From Nostoc sp. PCC 7107 (GTDB lineage: Bacteria > Cyanobacteriota > Cyanobacteriia > Cyanobacteriales > Nostocaceae), in NCBI RefSeq assembly GCF_000316625.1, contig NC_019676.1, positions 731,001 to 795,000 on the forward strand: a stretch of DNA of 64,000 nucleotides, read 5' to 3'. Each line of letters begins with the position of its first letter. Position 1 is the stretch's first letter. The position numbers and the translations under genes are program-made. The notes beneath the pieces are model-generated. The model was not told the DNA's origin, did not search any database, and worked only from the letters and a program-made list of their open reading frames with translations. Positions 9,528 to 18,782 of this stretch are shown in pieces.

Positions 9528-9821
9528 ATGCAGAAACATCACTTAGGGAAAGTAGTGGTTCTTTTTGGCAACTTTCCCTTAACGATTCGAGTACCCGCAG
9601 CACCAAGGGATGAGCAGTTAAATTTTTTGCGCGATCGCCTAATTTTTCATGCTAATAATCTTGTAGAACATGGATTATGGGAAGAACCACTGAGTGATGG
9701 AGAACTGGAACGAATTATGTCAGATGTGGAAATTGAGCCAGTATTTTTTCCTGGCTTTTGTCATATTTTCTCCTTAATAGGAAATCCTTTGAGAATTGTG
9801 AGAAAATTATTTAGAGATTAA
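9528..9821 (+). CDS. Hypothetical protein, 97 residues
   Basis: Not recognised. The protein starts with a short hydrophobic stretch, then carries a helix-rich acidic middle (EQLNFLRDRLIFHANNLVE) and a basic tail ending in IVRKLFRD. No signal peptide or cofactor motif is evident. Its last 15 bases overlap the 3' end of the convergent ROK kinase gene. A 235-bp A/T-rich spacer precedes it. Codon use and an internal HIP1 site resemble neighbouring genes, which favours a real gene. Confidence 0.55.
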   Translation: MQKHHLGKVVVLFGNFPLTIRVPAAPRDEQLNFLRDRLIFHANNLVEHGLWEEPLSDGELERIMSDVEIEPVFFPGFCHIFSLIGNPLRIVRKLFRD

Positions 9822-10769
9822 TCCTGATTCCGCCAAAGCTACAGCGCCCCACAGTGGTGCATCATCTCCCAACGCAGCAGCAACAATTTCAAAATCTATT
9901 TCTGGTAACGCTGTTTCACGGGCTGTTTTTTGTACAGTATTCCACCAAATTTCTCCAGCTTTAGTTACACTACCACCTAAAATAAATCGTTGTGGGTTAA
10001 TTAAATTCGCTACATTACCAATACCCACACCTAAAGCCCAAGCACCACTTTGCAAAATCTTGATTGCTAACTCATCACCTTGAGTAGCTGCTGCGCTGAT
10101 AATTTGCCCAGTAATTAAATTTAAATTGTCATTCACTAAGCTGCGTAATTGTTTACCTTGTAATTGATTTGCTTGTTTTAATAAATACTCTTTAGCATCT
10201 TGCGCCATGTAAGGGCCTGATGCTAACCGTTCTACACATCCTTGCTTACCACATAAACACATTGGCCCCGCAGGATTGACAACTATGTGTCCAATTTCAC
10301 CAGCCATACCTGCGTTACCGCGCCAAGGTTGACCATTGAGTATCCAACCACCGCCAACACCAGTGCTGATGGTGATGTAAAACAAGCTATCGTATCCTTC
10401 ACCAGCGCCAAAACGATGTTCGCCTAAAGCCGCAATATTAGCATCGTTATCTACAATGGCAGATATAGCAAATTCTTTTTCTAGCAAGTCTTTGAGAGGT
10501 AGATTTTCCCAGCCAGGAACGTGATGAGAAAGTCGGACAGTTCCGGTAGTAAAGTCCACAGGGCCACCAAAACTAACCCCAATTACATCGGGAGTTGTAT
10601 TTTGCAGCAAACTATGAATGAGCGATCGCATAATTGCTAAATCAGTGGTAGCATTACCATCTATTGGTGAGAGACGACGTTCATGACGCAACCATTCGCG
10701 GGAACCAAGTTGAGTGATGGCTGCGGCTAACTTAGTACCACCAAAATCTAAGGCTAGAATCAGTGTCAT
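9807..10769 (-). CDS. ROK family sugar kinase (glucokinase-like)
   Basis: ATP-dependent hexose or N-acetylhexosamine kinase of the ROK family. The phosphate-1 motif LALDFGGTKLAAAI lies near 5-18, the sugar-binding and catalytic segment VDNDANIAALGE near 105-116, and the ROK zinc motif MCLCGKQGCVE near 169-180. The 320-residue length is normal. Sugar specificity cannot be read from sequence; glucokinase is the usual cyanobacterial annotation. It is convergent with, and overlaps by 15 bp, the small gene before it. Confidence 0.88.
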   Translation of the reverse strand: MTLILALDFGGTKLAAAITQLGSREWLRHERRLSPIDGNATTDLAIMRSLIHSLLQNTTPDVIGVSFGGPVDFTTGTVRLSHHVPGWENLPLKDLLEKEFAISAIVDNDANIAALGEHRFGAGEGYDSLFYITISTGVGGGWILNGQPWRGNAGMAGEIGHIVVNPAGPMCLCGKQGCVERLASGPYMAQDAKEYLLKQANQLQGKQLRSLVNDNLNLITGQIISAAATQGDELAIKILQSGAWALGVGIGNVANLINPQRFILGGSVTKAGEIWWNTVQKTARETALPEIDFEIVAAALGDDAPLWGAVALAESGLISK

Positions 10770-10958
10770 TGGTCTTCTAAATGCGATCGCTTATTCAGCT
10801 TACTAGCAATTCATCTTGAAGTTAACAACTATCCTAAAATTTTCTTCTGTGATTTCTATCAGAATAATAACCATCAGCCAGCACAGAATTACGAGTGCAT
10901 CCACTTTCGGCAAATAGCCCTGCGCTAAGGCGCACGCTACGCGAACAGTGAAGTCTGG

Positions 10959-11029
10959 GGCTATACAAACAAAACCTGCCGGCGCGGGTTTTGAGATAGT
11001 CCGCGTAGGCGGACTTGGTTTGTGTAGCC
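10959..11029. repeat. Palindromic dispersed repeat, copy 1
   Basis: The element has imperfect terminal inverted repeats, GGCTATACAAAC (10959-10970) and GTTTGTGTAGCC (11018-11029). Inside are two short hairpins, AACCTGCcggcGCGGGTT and GTCCGCgtagGCGGAC. Related copies occur at 34405-34508 and 38876-38963. Just upstream, 10921-10946 holds a TGCGCTAAGGCGCACGCTAC-type palindrome. Open frames crossing this region are by-products of the repeat. Confidence 0.75.
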
Positions 11030-11770
11030 GCGATTTCCAATCGCCTGGTGTTTCTAAAATGAATACAGTAATTTTGCGGCTCAATTGATCAATAACGCTC
11101 TGAATATTTAGCATAGAAAAAATTTATCCTAGGTCTGAAACAAATGCCTAAATAGTAAAAAATACTTATTAAGCTAATAGCAATCTAATGTAAAGTTGCA
11201 CATATCTTGATCTCCCTAAATCCTCCTTCAAAAGCAGGTCTGTTTCGTTCCCTAAAAGGGCTTAATTGACAAGTGTATCAACCAAAAAAATCAGGTAGTT
11301 CAAAAATTTTATCTGCCTATGAGAAGAGCGATCGCACTTAAATTTCCTGCTAGAAACAGTAATTTTTCGATTGCCAATTCACTAGAATTTCTGGCTGATA
11401 CTCTTGACAAAATCCTCATCTGAGCGAATGAAACAGATCTGCTTCTTTTATTTGAGCGTTTGAGAGATATTGCTGTTTACGGTGCTTGATTGAATCAAAA
11501 ATGGATAAAGTCGAGCTTGGAGGAGCAGCGGTTTCCCAACTCTCGTCAAAGTAACTACAAAACTTTTTGAGATAAATGCTTTAATAAAACTATTAATTTA
11601 TTTAGAGTCGTCATATAATTTCACTTCAATGAGTCTCTTAATTTTATTAGTTATTAATCTTTTATTTTGACCAAAATTATCAGTTCGCAGTCAGTTAGAT
11701 AAAGTCGCCCCATTATTTTCTCTCAGCCAAGTCCCATCATTCTATTTTCTGTAGTAGTTATTTTCATAAA
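11030..11770. other. Gene-free spacer upstream of cobO
   Basis: A/T-rich sequence without a credible gene. At about 11205-11265 it contains a decayed stretch like the CCCTAAATCC...TTAAAAGGG palindromic element found intact at 41440-41558. I looked for a cobalamin riboswitch before cobO and saw no convincing B12 box. One GCGATCGC site is at about 11328. Confidence 0.5.
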
Positions 11771-12472
11771 ATGTTGATGAGCAAAGATACACCAGAAGAA
11801 TTAGAATCAGATAGAGAAATCGAACGCTTGATTGATGAAGTAATGTCCTCATCCATAAATAATGATTCTAAGCTGAATGACGAGCAGTATCGCCAAAAAA
11901 TGCAGCGCCGTAAAGAAATCCAAGATCGGCGCATAGCACAAGCTGTCCCAGAGAAGGGGTTAGTTATTGTTAATACTGGTAACGGTAAAGGCAAAACTAC
12001 TGCGGCGCTGGGAATGGTGATGCGATCGCTTGGTCATGGGTACAAAGTGGCGATCATCCAGTTCATCAAAGGCGCGTGGGAACCCTCTGAAAAACAGGTG
12101 TTCAGCCATTGGGAAGACCAACTTGAGTTTCACGCGATGGGTGAAGGCTTTACGTGGGAAACCCAAGACCGCGATCGCGACCTCGAAAAAGCGCAAGCCG
12201 CTTGGGAAAAATCTTTAGAATACATCCGCAACCCAGATTTTCAGTTGGTGCTGTTGGATGAAATCAATATCGCCTTAAAAATGGCTTATTTACAAATAGA
12301 AGAAGTCTTAACAGGCTTGGCAGAGAAACCGCCTCACAAACACATAATTCTCACAGGTAGAGGCGCACCAGCAGCTTTAATTGAACGCGCTGACTTAGTA
12401 ACCGAAATGACATTAATCAAACATCCTTTCCGCGACCAAGGCGTGAAAGCTCAACCAGGAATTGAATTTTAA
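11771..12472 (+). CDS. cobO: Cob(I)yrinic acid a,c-diamide adenosyltransferase
   Basis: CobO/BtuR-type corrinoid adenosyltransferase, which transfers the 5'-deoxyadenosyl group of ATP to reduced corrinoids in adenosylcobalamin synthesis or salvage. Its unusual P-loop NTGNGKGKTTAALG lies near 66-79, followed by IQFIKGAW near 95-102 and LLDEINIALK near 158-167, all family hallmarks. Residues 1-60 are a charged extension. Two ATGs (11771 and 11777) begin the frame. No other cobalamin gene is adjacent, and no riboswitch is visible upstream. Confidence 0.92.
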   Translation: MLMSKDTPEELESDREIERLIDEVMSSSINNDSKLNDEQYRQKMQRRKEIQDRRIAQAVPEKGLVIVNTGNGKGKTTAALGMVMRSLGHGYKVAIIQFIKGAWEPSEKQVFSHWEDQLEFHAMGEGFTWETQDRDRDLEKAQAAWEKSLEYIRNPDFQLVLLDEINIALKMAYLQIEEVLTGLAEKPPHKHIILTGRGAPAALIERADLVTEMTLIKHPFRDQGVKAQPGIEF

Positions 12473-12518
12473 TTAAGTGTGAAGTCTGAAATGTTTAGTA
12501 CATCAGAAATTTCATACT

Positions 12519-13235
12519 TCATAATTCAGCTTGACACGTTTGTAAAATGCGGCGATCGCTAGAACTAATAGATCGAATTGGATGATAGTCTTGCAATGCT
12601 ACAGAGTAAGCATAATTATTAAATTCATCATCCGAAATAGATGGAATTGTGCTGGTTGTAGCGACATCAGAAGCCGCAACTTCATCTGGTGAGCCATTGA
12701 CAGTCATTGCCAACTCACCAGATTTATCAATTGTGCCTTGAAAACAACTAAACTCAGAGCTAGGCATATATAATGCCCCAGTTACTCTACCTTGTTGCTT
12801 CTGGAATACGATATAACCTTGACCAATTTGGTTTGGTGTTGGTGACTGTCCATAAAGATATACTCCATCTCTTGTGGGAATATTTCTTCTAGTCATCACT
12901 CCGGTTTCTTTACCAGCTTTTTGATAGTGTCTTGGGGATATATCTCTAGATTCAGGCTCTATAGTTTCACGCTCAAAAGCTACTGTTTGCTGTTGAGTCC
13001 GCTGTTCCCGATATTCTCTCAGCCGCGACAATAAAGAATTATCGGAACTAATATATTGATGACTCGTCAATCTCGAAAAATTACCATCTACAGATGCAGA
13101 AGTTGTGACGGTTTGGAATTGCTTACTTAGTACAGGTTTAGTCTGCTCACTGACAACACCAACGGCTAAAACTAAGCCAACAACAGAAATTGTTAGCTGA
13201 CGAGGGGATAATAATTTAGAAATATTGTTAAGCAC
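12519..13235 (-). CDS. Hypothetical secreted or anchored protein
   Basis: 238 residues with one N-terminal hydrophobic segment (LTISVVGLVLAVGVV, ~14-28), which may be a signal peptide or membrane anchor. Residues ~75-115 are charged and low in complexity. A compact region ~118-170 (DGVYLYGQSP, GQGYIVFQ, VTGALYMP, FSCFQGTI) looks like a small beta domain, and two cysteines (in FSCFQG and in the tail LQTCQAEL) could form a disulphide. I have seen this style in cyanobacterial periplasmic unknowns but cannot name a family. Confidence 0.6.
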   Translation of the reverse strand: MLNNISKLLSPRQLTISVVGLVLAVGVVSEQTKPVLSKQFQTVTTSASVDGNFSRLTSHQYISSDNSLLSRLREYREQRTQQQTVAFERETIEPESRDISPRHYQKAGKETGVMTRRNIPTRDGVYLYGQSPTPNQIGQGYIVFQKQQGRVTGALYMPSSEFSCFQGTIDKSGELAMTVNGSPDEVAASDVATTSTIPSISDDEFNNYAYSVALQDYHPIRSISSSDRRILQTCQAEL

Positions 13236-13659
13236 CCGACCACTCCTGTTACGAAATTAACTGTCTCCTCTGCGACTCACTTAAACCATAACCAACTGTG
13301 TATCGTTCAAGGTTCCGTCGATGGTTTGATTTAGTTTTCTCAAAATAAAAATTCGTCAAAAAAAGAAGCTTTGTGGAATATTTGACGATAAACTCACACT
13401 ATCATCACTTAGAGAATTTACTCTTCACCCAATGGAATCACCCGATAGGGTGATGTAATTGCCAAACGCAACATTTTGATAAATATTCGATAGCTTATTC
13501 TGTTACAAATATTGATATTTTCGCTGTCAATTAGGTTAACTATAATCAGCTACAACAGCCAAGCTCTTCATTCCGCAAAAGGTGAAATTTTGCTGTGTCG
13601 GGTGTAGAGTGATGGAAAAGCAGAGACTAGAGATTAGACGCTAAGGATAATTACTGATT
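13236..13659. other. Intergenic region between divergent genes
   Basis: Shared upstream region of the secreted unknown (minus) and the Uma2 gene (plus). It includes a perfect small hairpin, ATCACCC-gata-GGGTGAT, at 13437-13454. No small gene or RNA is convincing. Confidence 0.45.
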
Positions 13660-14355
13660 ATGATATCTGCTGACAAAACTGCTGAACTATTGACAATTCC
13701 GCCTTTAGAAAACGGCGACAAGCTTACCCGTGCTGAATTTGAGCGTCGCTACCACGCTATGCCAAATCTGAAAAAAGCAGAATTAATCGAAGGAGTTGTT
13801 TACGTGGCTTCCCCTGTACGCGCAAAAAAACACGGTAAACCCCATAGTCACATCATGACTTGGTTAGGTACTTACGAAGCGGCTACTCCTGGAGTGGAAA
13901 CGCTGGATAATACTACTGTGCGTCTCGATGCTGATAATGAACCACAACCAGATGCCATACTCAGAATCGAACAAGGTGGACAATCGAGCATTACAGAAGA
14001 TGATTATGTCGAAGATGCACCAGAATTAATTGTAGAGATTGCGGCTTCTAGTGCTTCTTATGATTTGCATGAAAAACTCAAAGTATATCGTCGCAATCAA
14101 GTACAAGAATATCTAGTTTGGCGAGTTTATGATCGCCAATTCGATTGGTTTAGGTTAAATGCAGGCGAGTATATTCAACTTGAGCCAAATCCAGATGATA
14201 TAATTTGCTCCCAAGTTTTTCCAGGTTTGTGGTTAGATAAAGCAGCATTACTATCCGGCGACTTAGCTAAAGTATTAGCAATTTTACAGCAAGGATTATC
14301 TACCCCAGAACATCAGAGTTTTGTAGAGAAATTATTGAGTAAATATCCAAACTAA
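13660..14355 (+). CDS. Uma2 family (DUF820) endonuclease-like protein
   Basis: Member of the large cyanobacterial Uma2/DUF820 family with a PD-(D/E)XK nuclease fold. Family landmarks are present: the LKKAELIEGVVYV start of the core (~43-55), PQPDAILRI (~104-112), APELIVEIAASS (~126-137) and KLKVYRRNQVQEYLVWR (~147-163). The likely catalytic set is D107/E131/K149-type residues. Biological role is unknown; copies are numerous in these genomes, and two more are in this window. Confidence 0.87.
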   Translation: MISADKTAELLTIPPLENGDKLTRAEFERRYHAMPNLKKAELIEGVVYVASPVRAKKHGKPHSHIMTWLGTYEAATPGVETLDNTTVRLDADNEPQPDAILRIEQGGQSSITEDDYVEDAPELIVEIAASSASYDLHEKLKVYRRNQVQEYLVWRVYDRQFDWFRLNAGEYIQLEPNPDDIICSQVFPGLWLDKAALLSGDLAKVLAILQQGLSTPEHQSFVEKLLSKYPN

Positions 14356-14424
14356 AATTATTATTTTAATATTGTTTTATATAATAAAACTGAAATAAAA
14401 CTATAACCATAAAATAGTATACAG

Positions 14425-15078
14425 ATGGATTATCTCAAATTTGTACAAGCTTTTCAAAATCAACAAGTTGCTACTTCTGAGCCTAATGAAATTATTTTTA
14501 ATACTTATAATATTGGAGAATTAGTTTTAACTTCAGGGAGATTAGTAGCTTGCGATCCTTTAGTTAATCCAGATAGTGAACCATTTAAAGTAACTTTAAA
14601 CCCAGGTCGTTATCCAGTGATTTTAAGTGTTGCTCATTTTCAAAGGAACAATGATCGAAGAGTTGTTTATGCCATGCTCTGTCTTAGCCAACAAACTCCT
14701 GTAAGGTGGGAAATGGCTACGACTTGCAATGAAGATGAAAACTTAAGTTTGCTTGCTGAAGGAGAGATTTTTGGATACGGTGTTGACTCTGGAACAGGTT
14801 GCTTTATGGATGCTGATGCTGCTGAAATTATTAATGAATCAATGTATTCTGCTTATTCTACAAAAACAAGAGCAGAAGATTTAACTTACCAAATTGAATG
14901 CGAGTTACAAAAAAACTATAGCGATACATGGGATTGGGCAAATGTTTGTGTAGATAACTCAACTCACGCCAATGTAATTGCATTTCATTCTGGTTGGGGG
15001 GATGGTATTTATCCTACTTATTTTGGGTATGATGCTACAAATAACATCGTGAACGTTATCACTGATTTTAATCTGTAA
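14425..15078 (+). CDS. DUF4241 domain protein
   Basis: 217-residue soluble protein. A family-like pattern is visible: GELVLTSGRLVACDPL (~31-46), PGRYPVILSVAH (~60-71), a GYGVDSGTGCFMD segment (~117-129) and a C-terminal HANVIAFHSGWGDGIYPTYFGYD region (~181-203). These match what I know as DUF4241, often found as stand-alone proteins or next to polymorphic-toxin loci, where immunity roles have been suggested. It lies 69 bp downstream of the Uma2 gene; cotranscription is possible. Function is not established. Confidence 0.75.
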   Translation: MDYLKFVQAFQNQQVATSEPNEIIFNTYNIGELVLTSGRLVACDPLVNPDSEPFKVTLNPGRYPVILSVAHFQRNNDRRVVYAMLCLSQQTPVRWEMATTCNEDENLSLLAEGEIFGYGVDSGTGCFMDADAAEIINESMYSAYSTKTRAEDLTYQIECELQKNYSDTWDWANVCVDNSTHANVIAFHSGWGDGIYPTYFGYDATNNIVNVITDFNL

Positions 15079-15126
15079 AATGTTTCGATATTGCAAGCGA
15101 TCGCACCATGCGTTACCGCAAAAAAT

Positions 15127-15148
15127 CGCCCCCTGAATTCAGGAGGCG
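15127..15148 (-). terminator. Intrinsic terminator of the sigma-factor gene
   Basis: CGCCCCCTGAATTCAGGAGGCG is a near-perfect palindrome (one mismatch pair). On the minus strand it is followed by ATTTTTTGCG, a T-tract, 20 bp past the sigma-factor stop. Confidence 0.75.
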
Positions 15149-15167
15149 CATCACCGTTATTTAATTA

Positions 15168-16151
15168 TTAACTAGCAACGTATTCTTTGACGTTGGCGCG
15201 ACGGCGGCGCAGATGGGCTAAGGCTTGATGTTCGAGTTGACGAACACGTTCGCGGCTGAGATTCAATCTTTCACCAACTTTTGCCAAGGATAGTTCGTTA
15301 CCATCTTCTAAGCCAAAGCGCAGGGCTACAACTTCCCGTTGTTGGGGAGTGAGTTCAGCCAGCAAGGTGTTGAGGTCTTGGCGCAAGAATTCTTGGGTGG
15401 TGTAATATTCTGGGGATGGCCCATCATCTTCCAACATTTCTTGCAGTTCGGTGTCTTGGTTATCACCGACACGAACATCTAAAGAAACTGGTTGACGTGC
15501 CATATTCAGATATTCTCGAATTTGAGCAGGTTCTAATTCCAGTTCTTTGGCGATTTCGGCGGGTGTAGGAGAACGCCCTAATGTTTGGGCTAGTTCGCGC
15601 TGCACTTTTTTGATTTTATTGAGTTTTTCGGTAATGTGAATTGGTAAGCGAATGGTGCGCCCTTGTTGAGCGATCGCACGAGTAATTGCTTGGCGAATCC
15701 ACCAGTAAGCGTAGGTTGAGAATTTATATCCCCGCATCGGGTCAAATTTCTCTACTCCTCGCTCTAATCCGAGTGTTCCTTCTTGGATTAAATCGAGAAA
15801 TTCCATGTTGCGTTTCTGGTATTTTTTGGCGATCGCGACAACTAAGCGCAGGTTCGCCTCAATCATTTTTTGCTTCGCTCGTTTACCTTGAGCTACCGTT
15901 TGTTTGACATCGGTTTCTGATTGTTTAACATGGTTCGCCCATTCTGGTAAACTCGGTTCGCGGTGCAATTTCTTCGCCAAAGCTTCTTTCGCTTCAACAA
16001 GTGTCATCATTTGTTGCACCTGCTTCCCAAAGACAATTTCTTGCTCACGGGTTAGCAGTGGTACACGACCAATTTCCCGCAGATAGGTTCGCACCATATC
16101 AGCCGTGAATTTGGTGTTCAGGTTTTCAGTTTGGGTGTTAACAGTAGGCAT
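15168..16151 (-). CDS. Group 2 RpoD/SigA-family sigma factor
   Basis: 327-residue primary-like but non-essential class sigma factor. Region 1.2 ([16 protein letters not shown], ~19-34), region 2 ([50 protein letters not shown]), region 3, and a helix-turn-helix region 4.2 ([20 protein letters not shown], ~287-306) are complete. The short N-terminus without region 1.1 places it in group 2 (SigB/SigC/SigD/SigE type). The N-terminal style resembles SigB/SigD of heterocystous species, but I do not assign a letter. The long upstream spacer suggests complex regulation. Confidence 0.9.
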   Translation of the reverse strand: MPTVNTQTENLNTKFTADMVRTYLREIGRVPLLTREQEIVFGKQVQQMMTLVEAKEALAKKLHREPSLPEWANHVKQSETDVKQTVAQGKRAKQKMIEANLRLVVAIAKKYQKRNMEFLDLIQEGTLGLERGVEKFDPMRGYKFSTYAYWWIRQAITRAIAQQGRTIRLPIHITEKLNKIKKVQRELAQTLGRSPTPAEIAKELELEPAQIREYLNMARQPVSLDVRVGDNQDTELQEMLEDDGPSPEYYTTQEFLRQDLNTLLAELTPQQREVVALRFGLEDGNELSLAKVGERLNLSRERVRQLEHQALAHLRRRRANVKEYVAS

Positions 16152-16828
16152 TGGTGCGTTGTCCTCTACTCCGTAAACACAATGAATCTTTAATAACTAA
16201 CAACAATTAGGAAAAGCTATCTATAAAAACACCGAACTCAGGTGCTTCCTGGGGATTGCGTATTTAAAAATTTATTCCCCCTACTCCTCGATTTGTTGCT
16301 CCTTCGTTCTGGCTTCAACAGTTCATGACGGCTATATAAGAATAATCAGTTCATATACATGAGATTCCAGAAGACGAGTCTCTTGGATAGGTTCCCCCTA
16401 CCCTTACGTAATTTTTAAGTCTTGCAAAAGCACACTAGGTTGTTTTCAAGAATTCTTCTTTATCTTCAGTTGGTATCGGCAACTGACAAATCCGAAGTCG
16501 GTATGAGTTTACTTGCTTTTATCTTAGGATAAATCAAGTGGATAGTAAAGTAGTCTAGAGAAAGAGAAAATTATACTCCAAAAGTGTATATTTACAAACA
16601 GAAATTAAACTTCCTTAGAGTGCTTACTATATCTATAGTGACGGCAAAACCCCCTCTTATGTTGCCTATCGGTAGGGAGAAAACCGAACTCTCTGGGCAT
16701 ATTTTTGGAGGGAAGTTACGAATAGAAGTATGAAGTGTGAAGTATCAAGTATGAAATTTGACAATTTAATCCCACTAAGAAAAGCGCAAATCTTTAATAT
16801 GGCTGGATTATAGAGTGTAATAAATAAC
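16152..16828. other. Long upstream region of the sigma-factor gene
   Basis: About 680 bp without a gene. It contains a heptamer-type tandem tract, with AGTATGAAGTGTGAAG and variants, at about 16727-16753. Otherwise I see only A/T-rich sequence suited to promoters; no promoter is assigned. Confidence 0.4.
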
Positions 16829-16864
16829 AAAGACGTAATCATACTAAAAAATCAACGTCTTTTT
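16829..16864 (-). terminator. Hairpin downstream of the HerA-like gene
   Basis: AAAGACGT (16829-16836) pairs with ACGTCTTT (16855-16862) across an 18-nt A-rich loop. On the minus strand it is followed by GTTATTTATT; on the plus strand by TT. It lies about 90 bp beyond the HerA-like gene's stop. Confidence 0.5.
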
Positions 16865-16954
16865 CGCTACATCCAAAACTGCTGTATCCCAAGACTGCGA
16901 CTTAGTTGGTTTTTCAACTTTTTTCCATAATCTTCATTTCATACCTCATACTTT

Positions 16955-18694
16955 TTAAAATCCCAAGTCGGCTTTAGCTAGTTCCGCTGCGGCGAATACT
17001 TCTGCGTCTGGCTTTTCTTCCCAAGCTGGATCACCGATTTCGGTGTAGAAAGTAGCATCGTAAGGACGAGTACGCACAACTACTGGCATAGGAACGGCAT
17101 GACCTAAAATCAAGGCTTGTTGTTTAGAGTCTAATTTGGACAATACCGATCGCAGTCCACCTGCACCAGATACACCCGTAAAAATTGCATCGATGTCTTT
17201 TTCGTCGTTGAGTAAGGCTGTGATCCGAGTACCAATCTGGGACATAACTTCATTATCTATTCCCGACGGTCGTTGATCAACTACTAGTAACGTTACGAAA
17301 TACTTCCGCAGTTCTCGTGCGATTGTACCAAAGATCGTACTTTGGACAATGGCTGGATCAAGAAAACGATGCGCCTCTTCAATGGTAATCATTAAGGGGG
17401 TAGGGCGATCGCAAGGGTTTTTGCTTTGCAAGAACTTATCAGCTTTGCGGACATAATGCTCATGAATCCGTCTGGTGATCATATTTGTCACCAACATATA
17501 AGAGAGCATATTTGACTGGGAACCAAATTCTACCACTACATTCTTACCAGCTTCCAGAGATTGTAAGATTTTATTAATGTAGTTTTGGGGGCAAACTGCT
17601 CGCATATACTTCAAACCATCTAGGCGCAAGAGTTTCCGCTGTAAGGCCATAATCGAGCCTTTGTGTCCCCGCTTCTCTTCGCAGAACATTTCGATTTCTT
17701 CGTTCGTCATGTTCAGCAGTTGGACAATCCAAGCTTTGTTGAATTCGCTATAGAGAATGTTGGCGTTATCTAATGCGGCTTCCGACAATCCTAAATCGCG
17801 GCTACATAATTTAATATCTTCAACTTCTATTTGTTCGTAACTCAGATATAGTTCTTGAGAATCGCGCACACCTCGACGCTTGGTTGATTCGGGGTCGAGG
17901 GTGTAGACTTCAACTTTACCAGGAAATAACTGCTTTAAGCCTTTAACAGTATTAACATTTTTTCCTTCAGCTACGGCTTCCCAACCATATTCTGAGTGCA
18001 TATCAAAAATCAAATTGACTGCGGCATTTTTGCGAATGACACCAGCTAAAAGCAAGCGGGTGAGAAAGGATTTACCTGTACCAGATTTGCCAAAAACACC
18101 GTTGCTGCGTTCTACAAACCGATTTAAATCGATGCACACCGGGACATCCATATCTAATGGTTTACCAATGGCAAAATTATTTCTATGTATATCATCTTCC
18201 CAGCCAAAGACGCGGCGAAAGTCTTCTTCACTCGCGTCGAAAACCTGACTAAAGTGACTGGGAATAGTTTTGACTGGTAATAATTCCATCGTGGTACTTG
18301 TTTGGGGCTGCAATGATGCCAAACTCGTATTTGATGGGACAAATGGATTTATAGATTTACCGTTAGTAGGAGAAAAAGATTCATTAGATTCAGGGGTAAA
18401 CATCAACATCGGTGCTAAGGCGATGGTTCCGTAAGTACCACTTCCGGCTAAAACATCTCGTAAAAAAGTGTCTTCCCAACTTGGCGGATTAGCAATAATC
18501 CTGGCGTTAGCAGTTCCCAAGGATACGTCTGTCAGCATACAGAAAAAGCGCGATCGCATCCCTTGGACAACTAAAAACTTACCCACCCGCATATCTTCGA
18601 CAGAGATATCCGGGTGTAATCTTACTTCTAGTCCGCCAGTTAGTGAGCCTTGGATTACCGAACCTAATGGGTTTACCAATTTGTCATTTGTCAT
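16955..18694 (-). CDS. HerA/DUF87-type ATPase
   Basis: 579-residue FtsK/HerA superfamily ATPase. A small N-terminal beta domain (~10-90, HAS-barrel-like) precedes the motor. Walker A GKSGTGKSF lies near 202-210 and Walker B LMITIEEAHRFL near 432-443, followed by the sensor-like TLLVVDQRPSG. HerA proteins translocate DNA, usually with the NurA nuclease; no NurA is adjacent, so the partner is unknown. The start lies inside heptamer-like repeats (TGACAAA units), so ATG ACAA ATG offers two start codons seven bases apart, in different frames. Only the one at 18694 leads into the gene. Confidence 0.87.
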   Translation of the reverse strand: MTNDKLVNPLGSVIQGSLTGGLEVRLHPDISVEDMRVGKFLVVQGMRSRFFCMLTDVSLGTANARIIANPPSWEDTFLRDVLAGSGTYGTIALAPMLMFTPESNESFSPTNGKSINPFVPSNTSLASLQPQTSTTMELLPVKTIPSHFSQVFDASEEDFRRVFGWEDDIHRNNFAIGKPLDMDVPVCIDLNRFVERSNGVFGKSGTGKSFLTRLLLAGVIRKNAAVNLIFDMHSEYGWEAVAEGKNVNTVKGLKQLFPGKVEVYTLDPESTKRRGVRDSQELYLSYEQIEVEDIKLCSRDLGLSEAALDNANILYSEFNKAWIVQLLNMTNEEIEMFCEEKRGHKGSIMALQRKLLRLDGLKYMRAVCPQNYINKILQSLEAGKNVVVEFGSQSNMLSYMLVTNMITRRIHEHYVRKADKFLQSKNPCDRPTPLMITIEEAHRFLDPAIVQSTIFGTIARELRKYFVTLLVVDQRPSGIDNEVMSQIGTRITALLNDEKDIDAIFTGVSGAGGLRSVLSKLDSKQQALILGHAVPMPVVVRTRPYDATFYTEIGDPAWEEKPDAEVFAAAELAKADLGF

Positions 18695-18702
18695 TTGTTA
18701 AT

Positions 18703-18737
18703 AGGCAGAAGGCAGGAGGCAGGAGGCAGAAGGCAAG
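18703..18737. repeat. Heptanucleotide tandem repeat (AGGCAGR)5
   Basis: Five consecutive 7-bp units AGGCAGA, AGGCAGG, AGGCAGG, AGGCAGA, AGGCAAG, immediately upstream of the HerA-like gene. Another 7-bp tract, TTGTCAT x2-3, abuts it at about 18681-18699. This is the short tandem repeat type common in Nostoc genomes. Confidence 0.85.
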
Positions 18738-18782
18738 GGATATAGAATTTCAGATTTCAGACTTCAGGCTTCATACTTCACA

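Noticed and set aside
10803-11114. Minus-strand open frames of 103 and 68 residues
   Set aside because: They run through the palindromic repeat at 10959-11029 and have no protein-like pattern of their own.
11150-11770. Cobalamin riboswitch before cobO
   Set aside because: No recognisable B12 box or conserved stems were seen.
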